Source: CAYMJK01 sp043101635
GTDB taxonomy: Bacteria > Planctomycetota > Phycisphaerae > Phycisphaerales > UBA1924
DNA: 29,723 bases
Reading direction: 5' to 3'
Assembly: GCA_043101635.1 (NCBI GenBank)
Contig: JBICIE010000097.1
Coordinates: 1 to 29,723 of the forward strand
Shown piece by piece: positions 22,519 through 29,723 of the stretch. The position numbers and the translations under genes are program-made. The notes beneath the pieces are model-generated. The model was not told the origin of the DNA and did not search any database. It saw nothing but the letters and a program-made list of their open reading frames with translations. The stretch's first letter is position 1. Every line of letters starts with the position of its first letter.

Positions 22519-23703
22519 CTACGGGCAACCGGCGGCGAAGGCGTTCTGGAAGCACAGGAAGTCGAAGAAGTCGAGCCCTCCCGAGCCGTCGCAATCGGCA
22601 TAGGGATCGCCGAAGGCGAAGGCGTTCTGGAAGCACAGGAAATCGAACAGGGTCAGCGCGCCGTCGCCGTCGCAATCCGCGTAGCAGAAGTCCGGCGAAA
22701 GCAGGAACGCGCGGAGCTGGGCGCCATCATGGCGACCTGAGCCGACGATCTGGCCGCTGCTGTTGACGCCCGCCGCGGCGAAGAGTTCCCAGCCGGCCGC
22801 CGGGCTGATGAGCGCGTTCAGGTCGGTCATGGTCCCGTCGCGCCACACAAACGCGCGCGAGTCGGAGGTTCCGACGACGACGCCGGCGTCGTTGACGGCG
22901 TAGGCGTACGAGAAGCCGCGCCCGAGCTCACCGAGATCGATGCGGTCGGAGACGGCGCCGCCGGCCGAGAGCGTGAGGCGAAACGCGTGCACGGCGCCGC
23001 TGGCGGTCTGCGAGAGGCCGACGACGAACCCGGAGTCGCTGATCGCCAGCGCCAGGGCGCTGGCGCCGCCGAGAGTTCCCAGATCATGGCGCACGCCGCC
23101 GATCCAGGCGCAGGGGCGCGGCCGGAGCTGGCCGGCGGGGATGAACGATCCCACGATCACACCGTGGTTGTTGATGTCGGTGGCTTCGCTCGAGACTTCG
23201 GCGCCCCGGGCAAGCGAGGAGAGCGCGCCGCCCGAGTACAGCACCGCCTCGGTGGTGTGCCAGCCGGCGGCGGTCGTGACGTCACGCGAGCCGACGACAT
23301 CCCCGGCGTCGTTGACGCCGCGGGGCGCAAAGGCGCCGATGGGCGCCGGCGCTGCGCCGGCGATCAGCATCGCGCGAGTCTGGAACCGTCCCAGCGAGAA
23401 CGACATGGCGGCGGCGACGCCGGCGCCGTTGATGGCAGTCCCGTGGGCGTGGCTGTCGCCGGGAAGCCCGGCAAAGGCGGTCGGCGCAGCGCCATCCCAG
23501 AGCACGGCCGAGAACTGCCCGTCAAGGTCAAGGTCGTAGCCGGCGGCGTTTGCCGACTCGTTGATCGCCATCGCGGCGGACTGCACGGTCGGCGTGCCGA
23601 GCGGCGTGACGGCGTACTCCTGCGCCGTTGCGACGGCGGGGAGGGCCGACAGCAGCAGCATGGAGGTCCGGGGCTTGCCCCGGTGGAGCGGTCTTGCGTT
23701 CAT
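22519..23703 (-). CDS. Exported seven-repeat HAF-family protein with paired GC-type dockerin
   Basis: ATG 23703 lies 8 nt after GGGAG. The ATG at 23709, which overlaps the preceding gene's stop as ATGA, is too close to that site. A signal peptide ends near LPAVATAQ. Residues 28 to about 340 show seven HAF-type repeats: AINESANAAGY, AINGAGVAAA, GVNDAGDVVGS, DINNHGVIVGS, AISDSGFVVGL, AVNDAGVVVGT and GVNSSGQIVGS, each followed by strands ending in HAFR, AFVW or AFLL. Two dockerin segments follow, DGALTLFDFLCFQNAFAFGD and a copy 27 residues later ending GCP. 394 aa. Translation is probably coupled to the upstream cytochrome, suggesting joint export and assembly at the surface. Confidence 0.86.
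   Translation of the reverse strand: MNARPLHRGKPRTSMLLLSALPAVATAQEYAVTPLGTPTVQSAAMAINESANAAGYDLDLDGQFSAVLWDGAAPTAFAGLPGDSHAHGTAINGAGVAAAMSFSLGRFQTRAMLIAGAAPAPIGAFAPRGVNDAGDVVGSRDVTTAAGWHTTEAVLYSGGALSSLARGAEVSSEATDINNHGVIVGSFIPAGQLRPRPCAWIGGVRHDLGTLGGASALALAISDSGFVVGLSQTASGAVHAFRLTLSAGGAVSDRIDLGELGRGFSYAYAVNDAGVVVGTSDSRAFVWRDGTMTDLNALISPAAGWELFAAAGVNSSGQIVGSGRHDGAQLRAFLLSPDFCYADCDGDGALTLFDFLCFQNAFAFGDPYADCDGSGGLDFFDFLCFQNAFAAGCP
22538..22650 (-). repeat. Dockerin-coding repeat pair C
   Basis: Two 32-bp elements at 22538-22569 and 22619-22650, again exactly 81 bp apart and nearly identical to those in the other two dockerin genes. Confidence 0.9.
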
Positions 23704-23705
23704 GG

Positions 23706-24896
23706 TCATTTCTCCCGGCTGTGGAAGAACGGCTCGGTCGGCTGAACGGTGTGGCACGTCACGCACTCGCTGATCATGCCGGCGTGACCCTGCTGGACGA
23801 TCGCCTGGAGGTTGTCCACTTCGGTCGTCGTTGGGGTGATGGCGTGGGGGCTGCCGTGGCAGGACAGGCAGGTCACGTCGCCATGGCCGCGAGACTGGCG
23901 GAAGAGCTTGCCGGGCTCCTCGAACTCGAAGCCGGGCCGCGCGTGGCAGCCGCCGCAGCTTGGCTCGTCGACCCACGGCGTGCGCGACGGGCTGGCGACG
24001 GCCTCCATGCCGCCGTGGCAGTCGTAGCAGTCGAGGCCCCTGGTGATGTGCACATCGCGCTGGCACTGGGTGCGCACGCCCGGATGGCAGGCGTAGCAGT
24101 CCACCGCGAGGTGACTCGCCGGCGCCATGCGGGAGGCGTGTGCGCCGTGCATGGCCGATGAGAACGTCGGGATCTCGGGCTTGCCGGGCAGGCCGAGGGC
24201 GGGGTCGGCGTGGCAGGCGGCGCACAGGACCGGCTCGGTCCCGGCGAGCGCTGTGCCGTGCTTGAGATCATGCAGCGGCAGGACCTGCTGGCCCAGCGTC
24301 TTGCCCGCCTCGTTGTGGCAGAGGTTGCAGTTGATCTCCCACGAGACCGGCACGACGGTCTGCGTGCGAGCGACCTCGCGCCCCTCCTTGCGGGCGATGA
24401 TGGTCGCCAACGGATACGGGTTTTCGCGTCCGATGCCGTCGATGGGCGTGATGGGGATTCCGGTGGCGGCGCGGTCGCCGTTGCCGGTGTAGGTCATCAG
24501 GCCGGACATGCCATTGCCGGTCAGGCCGATGTCCGGCGCCAGCGCCACCCCGAACAGCGCCTCGGCGTAGGTCCAGAAGTTGGTCTTGTCGGCCGAGCGC
24601 GTGTTGGAGGGGATCAGATACTCGATCGTGAACTCCGGCTCGTCGAGGATCACATCCGGGTTGTCGCCGCGCTTGATGATCTGGGCGTGTACGGTGTTGT
24701 ACGGAGGCAGTATGTGGATCTCGGAGTTGTCCTGCTGCATGCAGTGCATGCCGAGGTCGTTTGCGGCGAAGACGCGGTACTCCTCCTGCTGCGGGGCGGC
24801 GCCGGCGGGCAATGCGGCGGCGGCGCCCACCGCCATCAGGGCAGCCGCGCGCCGCGGGGGCCGGAGGCCCGGGGCGGGTCGTGAAAGCAGTCGCAT
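23706..24896 (-). CDS. Exported seven-heme cytochrome c
   Basis: ATG 24896 has AAGGAG 7 nt upstream. A signal peptide is present (MRLLSRPAPG then a hydrophobic stretch to about residue 35). Residues 38-180 form a heme-free domain with NDLGMHCMQQDNS and ILPPYNTVHAQI. Seven CxxCH heme sites follow at residues 190, 225, 267, 290, 314, 343 and 378 (CNLCH, CAACH, CYACH, CYDCH, CGGCH, CLSCH, CVTCH), with extra His residues that could serve as second ligands. This implies a periplasmic or surface electron carrier; partner and direction are unknown. 396 aa. Its stop lies 3-5 nt before the dockerin gene's ATG, an operon with likely coupled translation. A promoter lies about 66 nt upstream. Confidence 0.93.
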   Translation of the reverse strand: MRLLSRPAPGLRPPRRAAALMAVGAAAALPAGAAPQQEEYRVFAANDLGMHCMQQDNSEIHILPPYNTVHAQIIKRGDNPDVILDEPEFTIEYLIPSNTRSADKTNFWTYAEALFGVALAPDIGLTGNGMSGLMTYTGNGDRAATGIPITPIDGIGRENPYPLATIIARKEGREVARTQTVVPVSWEINCNLCHNEAGKTLGQQVLPLHDLKHGTALAGTEPVLCAACHADPALGLPGKPEIPTFSSAMHGAHASRMAPASHLAVDCYACHPGVRTQCQRDVHITRGLDCYDCHGGMEAVASPSRTPWVDEPSCGGCHARPGFEFEEPGKLFRQSRGHGDVTCLSCHGSPHAITPTTTEVDNLQAIVQQGHAGMISECVTCHTVQPTEPFFHSREK

Positions 24897-24961
24897 CAGA
24901 ATCTCCTTGGATGTGGCGGCGCGTGCGCCGTCAATAACAGACAGCCGAGTCGCCAATCTGA

Positions 24962-24990
24962 ATTATGCGCCAGATCGGCCCGCGACGCAA
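24962..24990 (-). promoter_or_regulatory. Promoter of the cytochrome-dockerin operon
   Basis: On the minus strand TTGCGT (24990-24985), a 17-bp spacer and CATAAT (24967-24962) form a reasonable sigma-70-type promoter. The predicted RNA start near 24955 gives a leader of about 60 nt that contains a GGCGC/GCGCC inverted repeat before the ribosome site. Confidence 0.55.
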
Positions 24991-25118
24991 GTCGAAAATG
25001 CGCCGCGCCGCAGCTTTGAATGAGACCGAGTCGCACCGCCACAGCCTGCACCGATGCGAACGGCCGTCGTTCGCCTGCGCTTCGGTCGACGTGGCGCCGC
25101 CGCCGCTGCGGTCCGCCC

Positions 25119-26444
25119 CTATCGCTCGTCGTCCGGATGCGGCATGCCCTGCTGCGACGCCCAGTTGCGGAAGCTGTAGCTGGCGCTCACCGCCTTGAGT
25201 CGCTCGGGATAATCCGGCGGCAGGTACCAGACGACGTTGTAGTCCTTCTCCGGCAGCAGGCCGCGCTGCTGGGGATCCAGTTCGGTGCGGATTGCCAGCA
25301 GCACATCCGCGCTCACCCACGGGTTGTTGAACCAGTAGCGGTGTCCGCCGATGTTGAAGCCGCGCTCCTCCCTGCCGTAGGAGACGTCGAGCACTTCCAG
25401 CCGATCCAGCGTGCGCAGGCGCTTCTTGTCTTCCTCGGAGAGCGCCTGGTTGTACTGGCCGAGGCGGCCGCCGCCCCCCATCGCGCGAGACGCCAGCACG
25501 AGCGTTGCGTCGGCGTCGCTCACGGTGACCAGCAGCCGGCCGGCCAGCGCGTGGGCGTCCTCGGCGACCTCGGCGAACTGCCGGGCCGGGATGTCGGCGG
25601 CGGTGAAGACGAGCGTGCCGAGGCGGAACCGCTCGCGAAGCGCCTCGGCCGAAGCGTCCGGGTAGCGCTGGCGCAGCGCCTCGACAGCGCCGGCGACGAC
25701 GCGGGCGCCGGCGCTCCAGCAGACGATGTGGATCCTGCGGGCGTCCGTCTGAGCGCCGAGGAACTCGATCAGCGACGCCAGGGCCTCGGCCGAGCTGCGC
25801 GATCTGCCCACATCGTCTCCGACCGCGTACGCGGCGAAGTCCTGGCGCGTCGGCCAGGAGAAGGCGATGCCGACGATGTCGCGCCCCATGAAGTGCGAGA
25901 GCTGTGCGGTAAACGCGCACGCGTTGTAGAAGTTGACCTTGGCGCCGTGCACGTAGATGAAGACATCCGAGTCGGTGGCCTTCTCGACGGCGCGGTTGAT
26001 CGTGTTGATGAACTGCTGGCTTTCGAGCGTCGGATCCGCAAGCGGGCTGTCGATCGCGAAGCCGCCGCGTTCGTAGATTCCGGTGAGCTCCATCCGGATT
26101 GGCTCTGGCCGGTCGGCGGTCATGGTGGCGGCGTGCAACTGCTCCCACGTCATCTCGGCGCCGCCGATGCGCATGGCGGCGGCGCCGAGGGCGATGCGCC
26201 CGGTCGGCCGATTGCCGTACTGGATCCGCTGCCAGTCATCGACGCGGTCGCGGTTGGTGGCGTAGAGCATGTCCACGATCGTGGTGCGGTCCTCCGGCGC
26301 CAGATGGGCGAACGGATCGACTTCCGCGGCGGTGTACAGCGCCGGCGTTGGCATCAACGGCTCGACCGGGACGCCGCAGCCGGCGAGTGCGACGCTCGCG
26401 ACCGTGAAGAGGAAGATGGAGCGAAGGCGCATGGCCGTGGTCAT
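25119..26444 (-). CDS. DUF900-type alpha/beta hydrolase lipoprotein
   Basis: 441 aa. The N-terminus ends in lipobox ALAGC (Cys23), so the protein is probably lipid-anchored. The hydrolase part shows VFIYVHGAKVNFYNA (oxyanion-hole segment, about 161-175), FSWPT (195-199) and IVCWSAGARV with the nucleophile at Ser244 in WSAG, and a later acidic strand near TVSDADATL. This fits the DUF900 group, which replaces the usual HSMG with a related WSAG here. Substrate unknown, likely an ester. The start is ATG 26444, with ATG 26432 as an alternative; neither has a clear ribosome site. It follows the GlsB-like gene by 20 bp on the same strand, suggesting co-transcription. Confidence 0.82.
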   Translation of the reverse strand: MTTAMRLRSIFLFTVASVALAGCGVPVEPLMPTPALYTAAEVDPFAHLAPEDRTTIVDMLYATNRDRVDDWQRIQYGNRPTGRIALGAAAMRIGGAEMTWEQLHAATMTADRPEPIRMELTGIYERGGFAIDSPLADPTLESQQFINTINRAVEKATDSDVFIYVHGAKVNFYNACAFTAQLSHFMGRDIVGIAFSWPTRQDFAAYAVGDDVGRSRSSAEALASLIEFLGAQTDARRIHIVCWSAGARVVAGAVEALRQRYPDASAEALRERFRLGTLVFTAADIPARQFAEVAEDAHALAGRLLVTVSDADATLVLASRAMGGGGRLGQYNQALSEEDKKRLRTLDRLEVLDVSYGREERGFNIGGHRYWFNNPWVSADVLLAIRTELDPQQRGLLPEKDYNVVWYLPPDYPERLKAVSASYSFRNWASQQGMPHPDDER

Positions 26445-26464
26445 GTATCTGTGTGCTCGACGGA

Positions 26465-26992
26465 TCACTTCTTCGGCGCCGGACCCTGGGCGCCCTTCGC
26501 CCCGCCGGCCTTCCTGGCCTTCTTGGCCGCCTGCCACTGCTGAACCGGGATGCGGAGGATGAACACGAGGCCCATCGCACAGATCACCGCGGCAATCAAC
26601 TCCTCGTACGAGAAGGAGATGCCGCCGAGGCCGAAGTCGAGGCCGAACTGGTCGACGATGAGGCCGCCGATCACAGCGCCGATCATGCCCAGCAGGATGT
26701 TGCCGACGGGGCCGTAGCCCTTCCTGCGCATCGCGAGCAGCGCCCCGGCGAACGTCCCGGCAAGCAGGCCGATGACGGCCCACGCGGCGATTTCGTTGAG
26801 CGTGGTCTGCTCGAGGTCGCCGGGGATGGCGGCGATGGCGTCGCGGGCCATGGTCTCGGCGGCTCGCGGCTCCGCCTGGGCTTCGGCATCACCTGCCTCC
26901 TGGGCGAGAGCGACGCCGGCAAGGCAGATGGTGATCACTCCTGTGGCAAGACGGGCGATCGTGCTGGGAACATCGCGAATCTGGTAGTTCAT
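26465..26992 (-). CDS. GlsB/YeaQ/YmgE-family membrane protein with exported N-terminal extension
   Basis: 175 aa. An N-terminal signal-like segment (ITICLAGVALAQ) and an acidic linker precede the family domain at about residues 65-150. Core motifs are AVIGLLAGTFAGALL and YGPVGNILLGMIGAVIGGLIVDQFG, typical of transglycosylase-associated proteins, whose true role is unclear (stress-linked in enterobacteria). The C-terminus is Lys/Ala/Gly-rich. Family members are usually about 80-90 aa, so the added N-terminus is unusual. ATG 26992 has GGAG 9 nt upstream, and GAGG/CCTC around it (27006-26995) can form a short hairpin over that site. Confidence 0.8.
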   Translation of the reverse strand: MNYQIRDVPSTIARLATGVITICLAGVALAQEAGDAEAQAEPRAAETMARDAIAAIPGDLEQTTLNEIAAWAVIGLLAGTFAGALLAMRRKGYGPVGNILLGMIGAVIGGLIVDQFGLDFGLGGISFSYEELIAAVICAMGLVFILRIPVQQWQAAKKARKAGGAKGAQGPAPKK

Positions 26993-27058
26993 GAGAGGAT
27001 CTCCTCGATCGTGCCTGGCGCGGGCGTCGGCTCTCTGCGGGCGCCCAGTGCAGGCGCA

Positions 27059-27952
27059 TTATTCGTTCTGCAGGTCCTTTCGGGCGGCGGCCATCTCGGC
27101 GCGGCGTTCATTATCGATTCTGGGAAAGTGCAGATCCAGCGACCAGAGCAGATCGATGATCGCCCCGGCGACGACCAGGCGCGTGAACCACTTGTTGTCG
27201 GCGGGCACGACATACCAGGGCGCCCAGGCGGCGGCGGTATTGGTGATGGTCTGCTCGTAGGCGCGCTGGTAGTCATCCCAGTGGGCCCGCTCGGCCACAT
27301 CGGCCGCGTGGAACTTCCAGTGCTTGTCGGGCCGGCCGATGCGCTTGAGGAAGCGCTGCTTCTGCTCCTCCTTCGAGACATGCAGAAAGAACTTGCAGAT
27401 GGCGACGCCGTTGCGGGCCAGGTAGCGCTCGTAGCAGCGGATGTCCTCGAAGCGCTCGCGCCAGATGCGGCCGGTGACCAGCTTGCGCGGGAGCTTCTGC
27501 GCTTCGAGGATCTCGGGATGGACGCGGACGATCAGCGTCTCCTCGTAGTACGAGCGGTTGAAGATGCCGATGCGTCCGCGCTCGGGCAGGCGCGTGGCGC
27601 AGCGCCACAGGAAGTCGTGGTCCAGTTCCTCGGCGCTGGGCTTCTTGAAGCTGAAGACCTGGCAGCCCTGGGGGTTGACACCGCTCATGACGTGCTTGAT
27701 GGCGCGGTCTTTGCCGGCGGCGTCCATCGCCTGGAAGATCAGGAGCACGGCCCAGCGATCCTGGGCGTACAGGCGCTCCTGCAGTTCGGCGAGGCGCCGG
27801 ACGCCGCGGCGGAGCGCTGCCGCGGCGCGATCCTTGCCGCCGCCGCCCGTGTCGGCGGGGTCGACCGACGACAGCGAGAATCCCTTGCCATCTGCTATGC
27901 GATACGGCGCCGAGAGCTCGTGCGCTTCGCGAGCCAGTTCCTGGAGCTTCAT
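27059..27952 (-). CDS. ppk2: Polyphosphate kinase 2, class III-like
   Basis: Transfers phosphate from polyphosphate to nucleotides; class III enzymes act on AMP and ADP. 297 aa. Walker A-like FQAMDAAGKD (Asp77, Lys81), then HVMSGVNPQGCQVFSFKKP and SAEELDHDFLWR, a combination typical of class III. The FNRSYYEETLIVRVHP segment holds Walker B-region residues. The C-terminal YVVPADNKWFTR segment is also conserved. ATG 27952 has AGGGGG 4-8 nt upstream. It follows the aminotransferase by 17 bp on the same strand. Confidence 0.93.
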   Translation of the reverse strand: MKLQELAREAHELSAPYRIADGKGFSLSSVDPADTGGGGKDRAAAALRRGVRRLAELQERLYAQDRWAVLLIFQAMDAAGKDRAIKHVMSGVNPQGCQVFSFKKPSAEELDHDFLWRCATRLPERGRIGIFNRSYYEETLIVRVHPEILEAQKLPRKLVTGRIWRERFEDIRCYERYLARNGVAICKFFLHVSKEEQKQRFLKRIGRPDKHWKFHAADVAERAHWDDYQRAYEQTITNTAAAWAPWYVVPADNKWFTRLVVAGAIIDLLWSLDLHFPRIDNERRAEMAAARKDLQNE

Positions 27953-27969
27953 GGGCCCCCTCTCGTCAC

Positions 27970-29163
27970 TCAGCCGGCCATGAGTTCGGCGATGATCGGC
28001 AGCCCGCGCGCCAGCGTTTCGTCGCTGGCGGCGTAACTGATGCGCAGGCGGGTGTCGCGATCGCTGAAGACGCCGCCGGGGATGACCAGCACGCTGCGCT
28101 CGATGCACTGCTCGACGAACTGCGTGCCGGTCAGGCCGAGGCCCTCGGGCACGGCCGGGAAGGCGTAGAAGGCGCCGCCGGGCGTGGGGACCTCGGTGAC
28201 CGGCGACAGGGCCTCGATGACCATGTCGCGCTTGCGCTGATACGCCGCGACCTGCGCGCTCATGTCGGTGTCCAGGGCGGCGATGGCGCCCCACTGGGCC
28301 ATGGATGGCGCGCACACGAAGGTGTACTGCTGGAACTTGGCGATCTCCTCGATCAGCGCCCGCGGGCCGGCGCAGTAGCCCATTCGCCAGCCGGTAATCC
28401 CGTAGGTCTTGCCGAAGCCGCGCACCAGCAGCACGTGCTCCGCGGCGCCGGGCAGGCGGGCCGGGCTGGGGCAGCGGGCCTCGGGCTTGCCGGGCATTGG
28501 CGCAACCAGCCGGTCGGTCGCGGCCTCCGGGTAGGTGAACTCGTCGTAGATCTCGTCGCTGATCAGCAGCACGTCCTTGCGCCGGCACAGTTCGAGCAGG
28601 TCGGCGCAGTCCTGCTTGCTCGAGACAGTCCCGGCGGGGTTCGACGGCGAGTTGAACAGCACCAGCTTGGTGCGATCGGTCATCAGCGGCTCGACGCGCT
28701 CGGCGGTCATGCGGAAGTCCGGGTAGGTGTCGCAGCGCACGGCCGCGGCGCCGAACATGGTCGCCAGGTGCGGGTACATCACGAAGTAGGGATCCGGGAT
28801 GATGACCTCGTCGCCGGGCTCGACCAGCGCCATGAACGCCAGCAGGAGCGCCCCGGAGGTGCCGCTGGTGACCGCGAGCCCGGGGCCATCGGGGGCAGCG
28901 CAGTCCCAGCCGAGGTCAGCTCGCAGCCATTCGGTCAGCTTGTCGCGCAGCGGCCCGATCCCCTGCGTGAGGGTGTAGCCGTTCTGATCCCGCTCGATGG
29001 CCTCGATCGCGGCCCGCTTGACGGCCTCGGGGGCCGGGAAGTCCGGCTGGCCGATCGAGAGGTTGATCGGGTCGGTGAGCTTCGCCCCGAGGTTGAAGAT
29101 CCGGCGGATGCCCGAGGCGTCCACCGCCCGGGCCCGGTCGGCCAGCATTCGATTGATGTCCAT
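27970..29163 (-). CDS. Class I/II pyridoxal-phosphate aminotransferase
   Basis: A fold-type I aminotransferase of the aspartate aminotransferase-like Igamma group. 397 aa from ATG 29163. NLSIGQPDFPAP (34-45) marks the substrate-binding N-terminus. NSPSNPAGT (171-179; Asn175), SDEIYDEF (202-209; Asp203, Tyr206) and GFGKTYGITGWRMGY (Lys252 binds PLP) are the cofactor residues. RISYAASDETL near the C-terminus holds the substrate-carboxylate Arg. The group includes aspartate, alanine and prephenate-type enzymes; the exact substrate cannot be told. The upstream frame lacks family similarity and contains a hairpin. PPK2 follows in the same operon. Confidence 0.92.
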   Translation of the reverse strand: MDINRMLADRARAVDASGIRRIFNLGAKLTDPINLSIGQPDFPAPEAVKRAAIEAIERDQNGYTLTQGIGPLRDKLTEWLRADLGWDCAAPDGPGLAVTSGTSGALLLAFMALVEPGDEVIIPDPYFVMYPHLATMFGAAAVRCDTYPDFRMTAERVEPLMTDRTKLVLFNSPSNPAGTVSSKQDCADLLELCRRKDVLLISDEIYDEFTYPEAATDRLVAPMPGKPEARCPSPARLPGAAEHVLLVRGFGKTYGITGWRMGYCAGPRALIEEIAKFQQYTFVCAPSMAQWGAIAALDTDMSAQVAAYQRKRDMVIEALSPVTEVPTPGGAFYAFPAVPEGLGLTGTQFVEQCIERSVLVIPGGVFSDRDTRLRISYAASDETLARGLPIIAELMAG

Positions 29164-29174
29164 GGCGCAATTGT

Positions 29175-29213
29175 TCGCCAAAAGGCGACAGGACGCGGCC
29201 GGGCCGCGTCCTG
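29175..29213 (-). terminator. Double hairpin between small basic protein and aminotransferase genes
   Basis: CAGGACGCGGC (29189-29199) pairs with GCCGCGTCCTG (29203-29213) around CGG, an 11-bp stem. A second stem, TCGCC (29175-29179) with GGCGA (29184-29188) and loop AAAA, follows immediately. On the minus strand the second loop reads TTTT. It lies after the small basic protein gene and before ATG 29163, so it may terminate one transcript or attenuate the next. Confidence 0.65.
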
Positions 29214-29248
29214 GGCAGATTTCGGTGCGCAATCAGGCGCCGTCGGCG

Positions 29249-29407
29249 CTACTTGGCCACGCGGGTCTTGGGCAGGCCGAGCGCGCCATCGGACTTCGGA
29301 TCGAGCTTCTTGTCCGCGGCGAGCTTCTGGACGCGCTCAGCGCGGGTCATGACGCTGCGCTTCTGCGTCAGGGCGCCGGCGGTCTTCAGGGATCGGTCGA
29401 GGCTCAT
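29249..29407 (-). CDS. PVC-group small basic protein
   Basis: 52 aa, strongly basic: MSLDRSLKTAGALTQKR, then TRAERVQKLAADKK and a C-terminal GLPKTRVAK. This matches the small basic protein family conserved in Planctomycetes, Verrucomicrobia and Chlamydiae (the family I recall as TIGR04137), which starts MSIDRSLK, has LTRAERI in the middle and ends LPKxR. The function is not known; size and charge suggest RNA or ribosome binding. ATG 29407 has GGAGAG 7 nt upstream. It is too short to be noticed in most gene calls and supports the taxonomic placement. Confidence 0.82.
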   Translation of the reverse strand: MSLDRSLKTAGALTQKRSVMTRAERVQKLAADKKLDPKSDGALGLPKTRVAK

Positions 29408-29439
29408 GCTGACTCTCCGGGGCACCGGCGGGGCCGGTC

Positions 29440-29723
29440 TCAGGGGATGTACTTCTCCCAGTACGCCGTGCTGGCGTTGATGGGCCCTCCATCCGCCGGG
29501 GTCAACTCGCCGCAAAGAGCCTCGATCCGGGCCTTGTGGTCGGCCCGCTGCTTCCACTGCTCTTTGAAGATGTCCGAGTGAAACGCTTCCAGCGAATAGA
29601 GACGCCAGTCATTCTTGGCGCCCCCCTTTTTGGTTTCCACCGCGATCGCCGGAACGCCGCGGCCGGTGAGGTACATGGCGGCCTTGATCGCGGCCTCCCC
29701 ATCGAGCCCGGAGGCGATCAGCA
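29440..29723 (-). CDS. Hypothetical protein, N-terminus cut by window
   Basis: The last 94 residues of a minus-strand frame that continues past the right edge. It contains GLDGEAAIKAAMYLTGRG, AVETKKGGAKNDWRLYSLEAF, and a helical part before the end INASTAYWEKYIP. I do not recognise the family. The internal ATG at 29676 is not a likely start because the reading frame and its composition continue upstream. The small basic protein follows 32 bp downstream on the same strand. Confidence 0.6.
   Translation of the reverse strand, partial: LIASGLDGEAAIKAAMYLTGRGVPAIAVETKKGGAKNDWRLYSLEAFHSDIFKEQWKQRADHKARIEALCGELTPADGGPINASTAYWEKYIP

Noticed and set aside
12001..22650. Regularly spaced near-identical repeats considered as a CRISPR array
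   Set aside because: They come in pairs inside three genes, encode dockerin segments in frame, and the 49-bp intervals are also coding.

Overview
The window is a G+C-rich bacterial chromosome segment, most likely from a member of the Planctomycetota and probably class Phycisphaerae. The evidence is three exported proteins ending in paired 'GC-type' dockerin repeats (core DFLCFQNAFA) and a 52-residue small basic protein of the kind conserved in the Planctomycetes-Verrucomicrobia-Chlamydiae group. The assignment is by family recognition only; no search was run.

Left third (1-11984): housekeeping genes. A cut exported helical-repeat protein and trpE are divergent and share overlapping start codons in a GCATGC palindrome. 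Then rpoN and recR (minus strand) are separated by an unusual inverted array of 8-bp GAGAC repeats. A plus-strand run of four envelope genes follows (membrane-anchored tyrosine/dual-specificity phosphatase, GT39-type glycosyltransferase, zinc-ribbon membrane protein, PGPGW membrane protein). Facing it are pyrB-gmk, joined by an ATGA overlap. A lipoprotein and ubiX are divergent.

Middle (11985-19097): an exported beta-propeller/dockerin protein, an M19 dipeptidase, then a more A/T-rich insertion at about 14290-16400. The insertion carries a NYN-domain nuclease-like gene and a P63C-domain gene, separated by about 380 bp holding a perfect 16-bp palindrome, a possible short RNA and a strong promoter placed to give a leaderless mRNA. 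Ffh (SRP) and an exported thioredoxin-like protein follow.

Right third (19080-29723): a SYLF lipoprotein, a second and third propeller/dockerin protein, a hypothetical protein, and a seven-heme cytochrome whose stop overlaps the ATG region of the third propeller/dockerin gene. Then come a DUF900-type alpha/beta hydrolase lipoprotein, a GlsB/YeaQ membrane protein, an aminotransferase-PPK2 pair, the PVC small basic protein and a cut hypothetical gene.

The clearest new-looking theme is exported proteins. Each of three proteins can be divided into seven repeats of about 40-50 residues and ends in the same dockerin pair, whose coding DNA repeats are spaced exactly 81 bp apart in all three genes. 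One of them appears translationally coupled to the multiheme cytochrome, which suggests a surface assembly that includes an electron carrier. The second theme is the NYN/P63C island with its own regulatory region.
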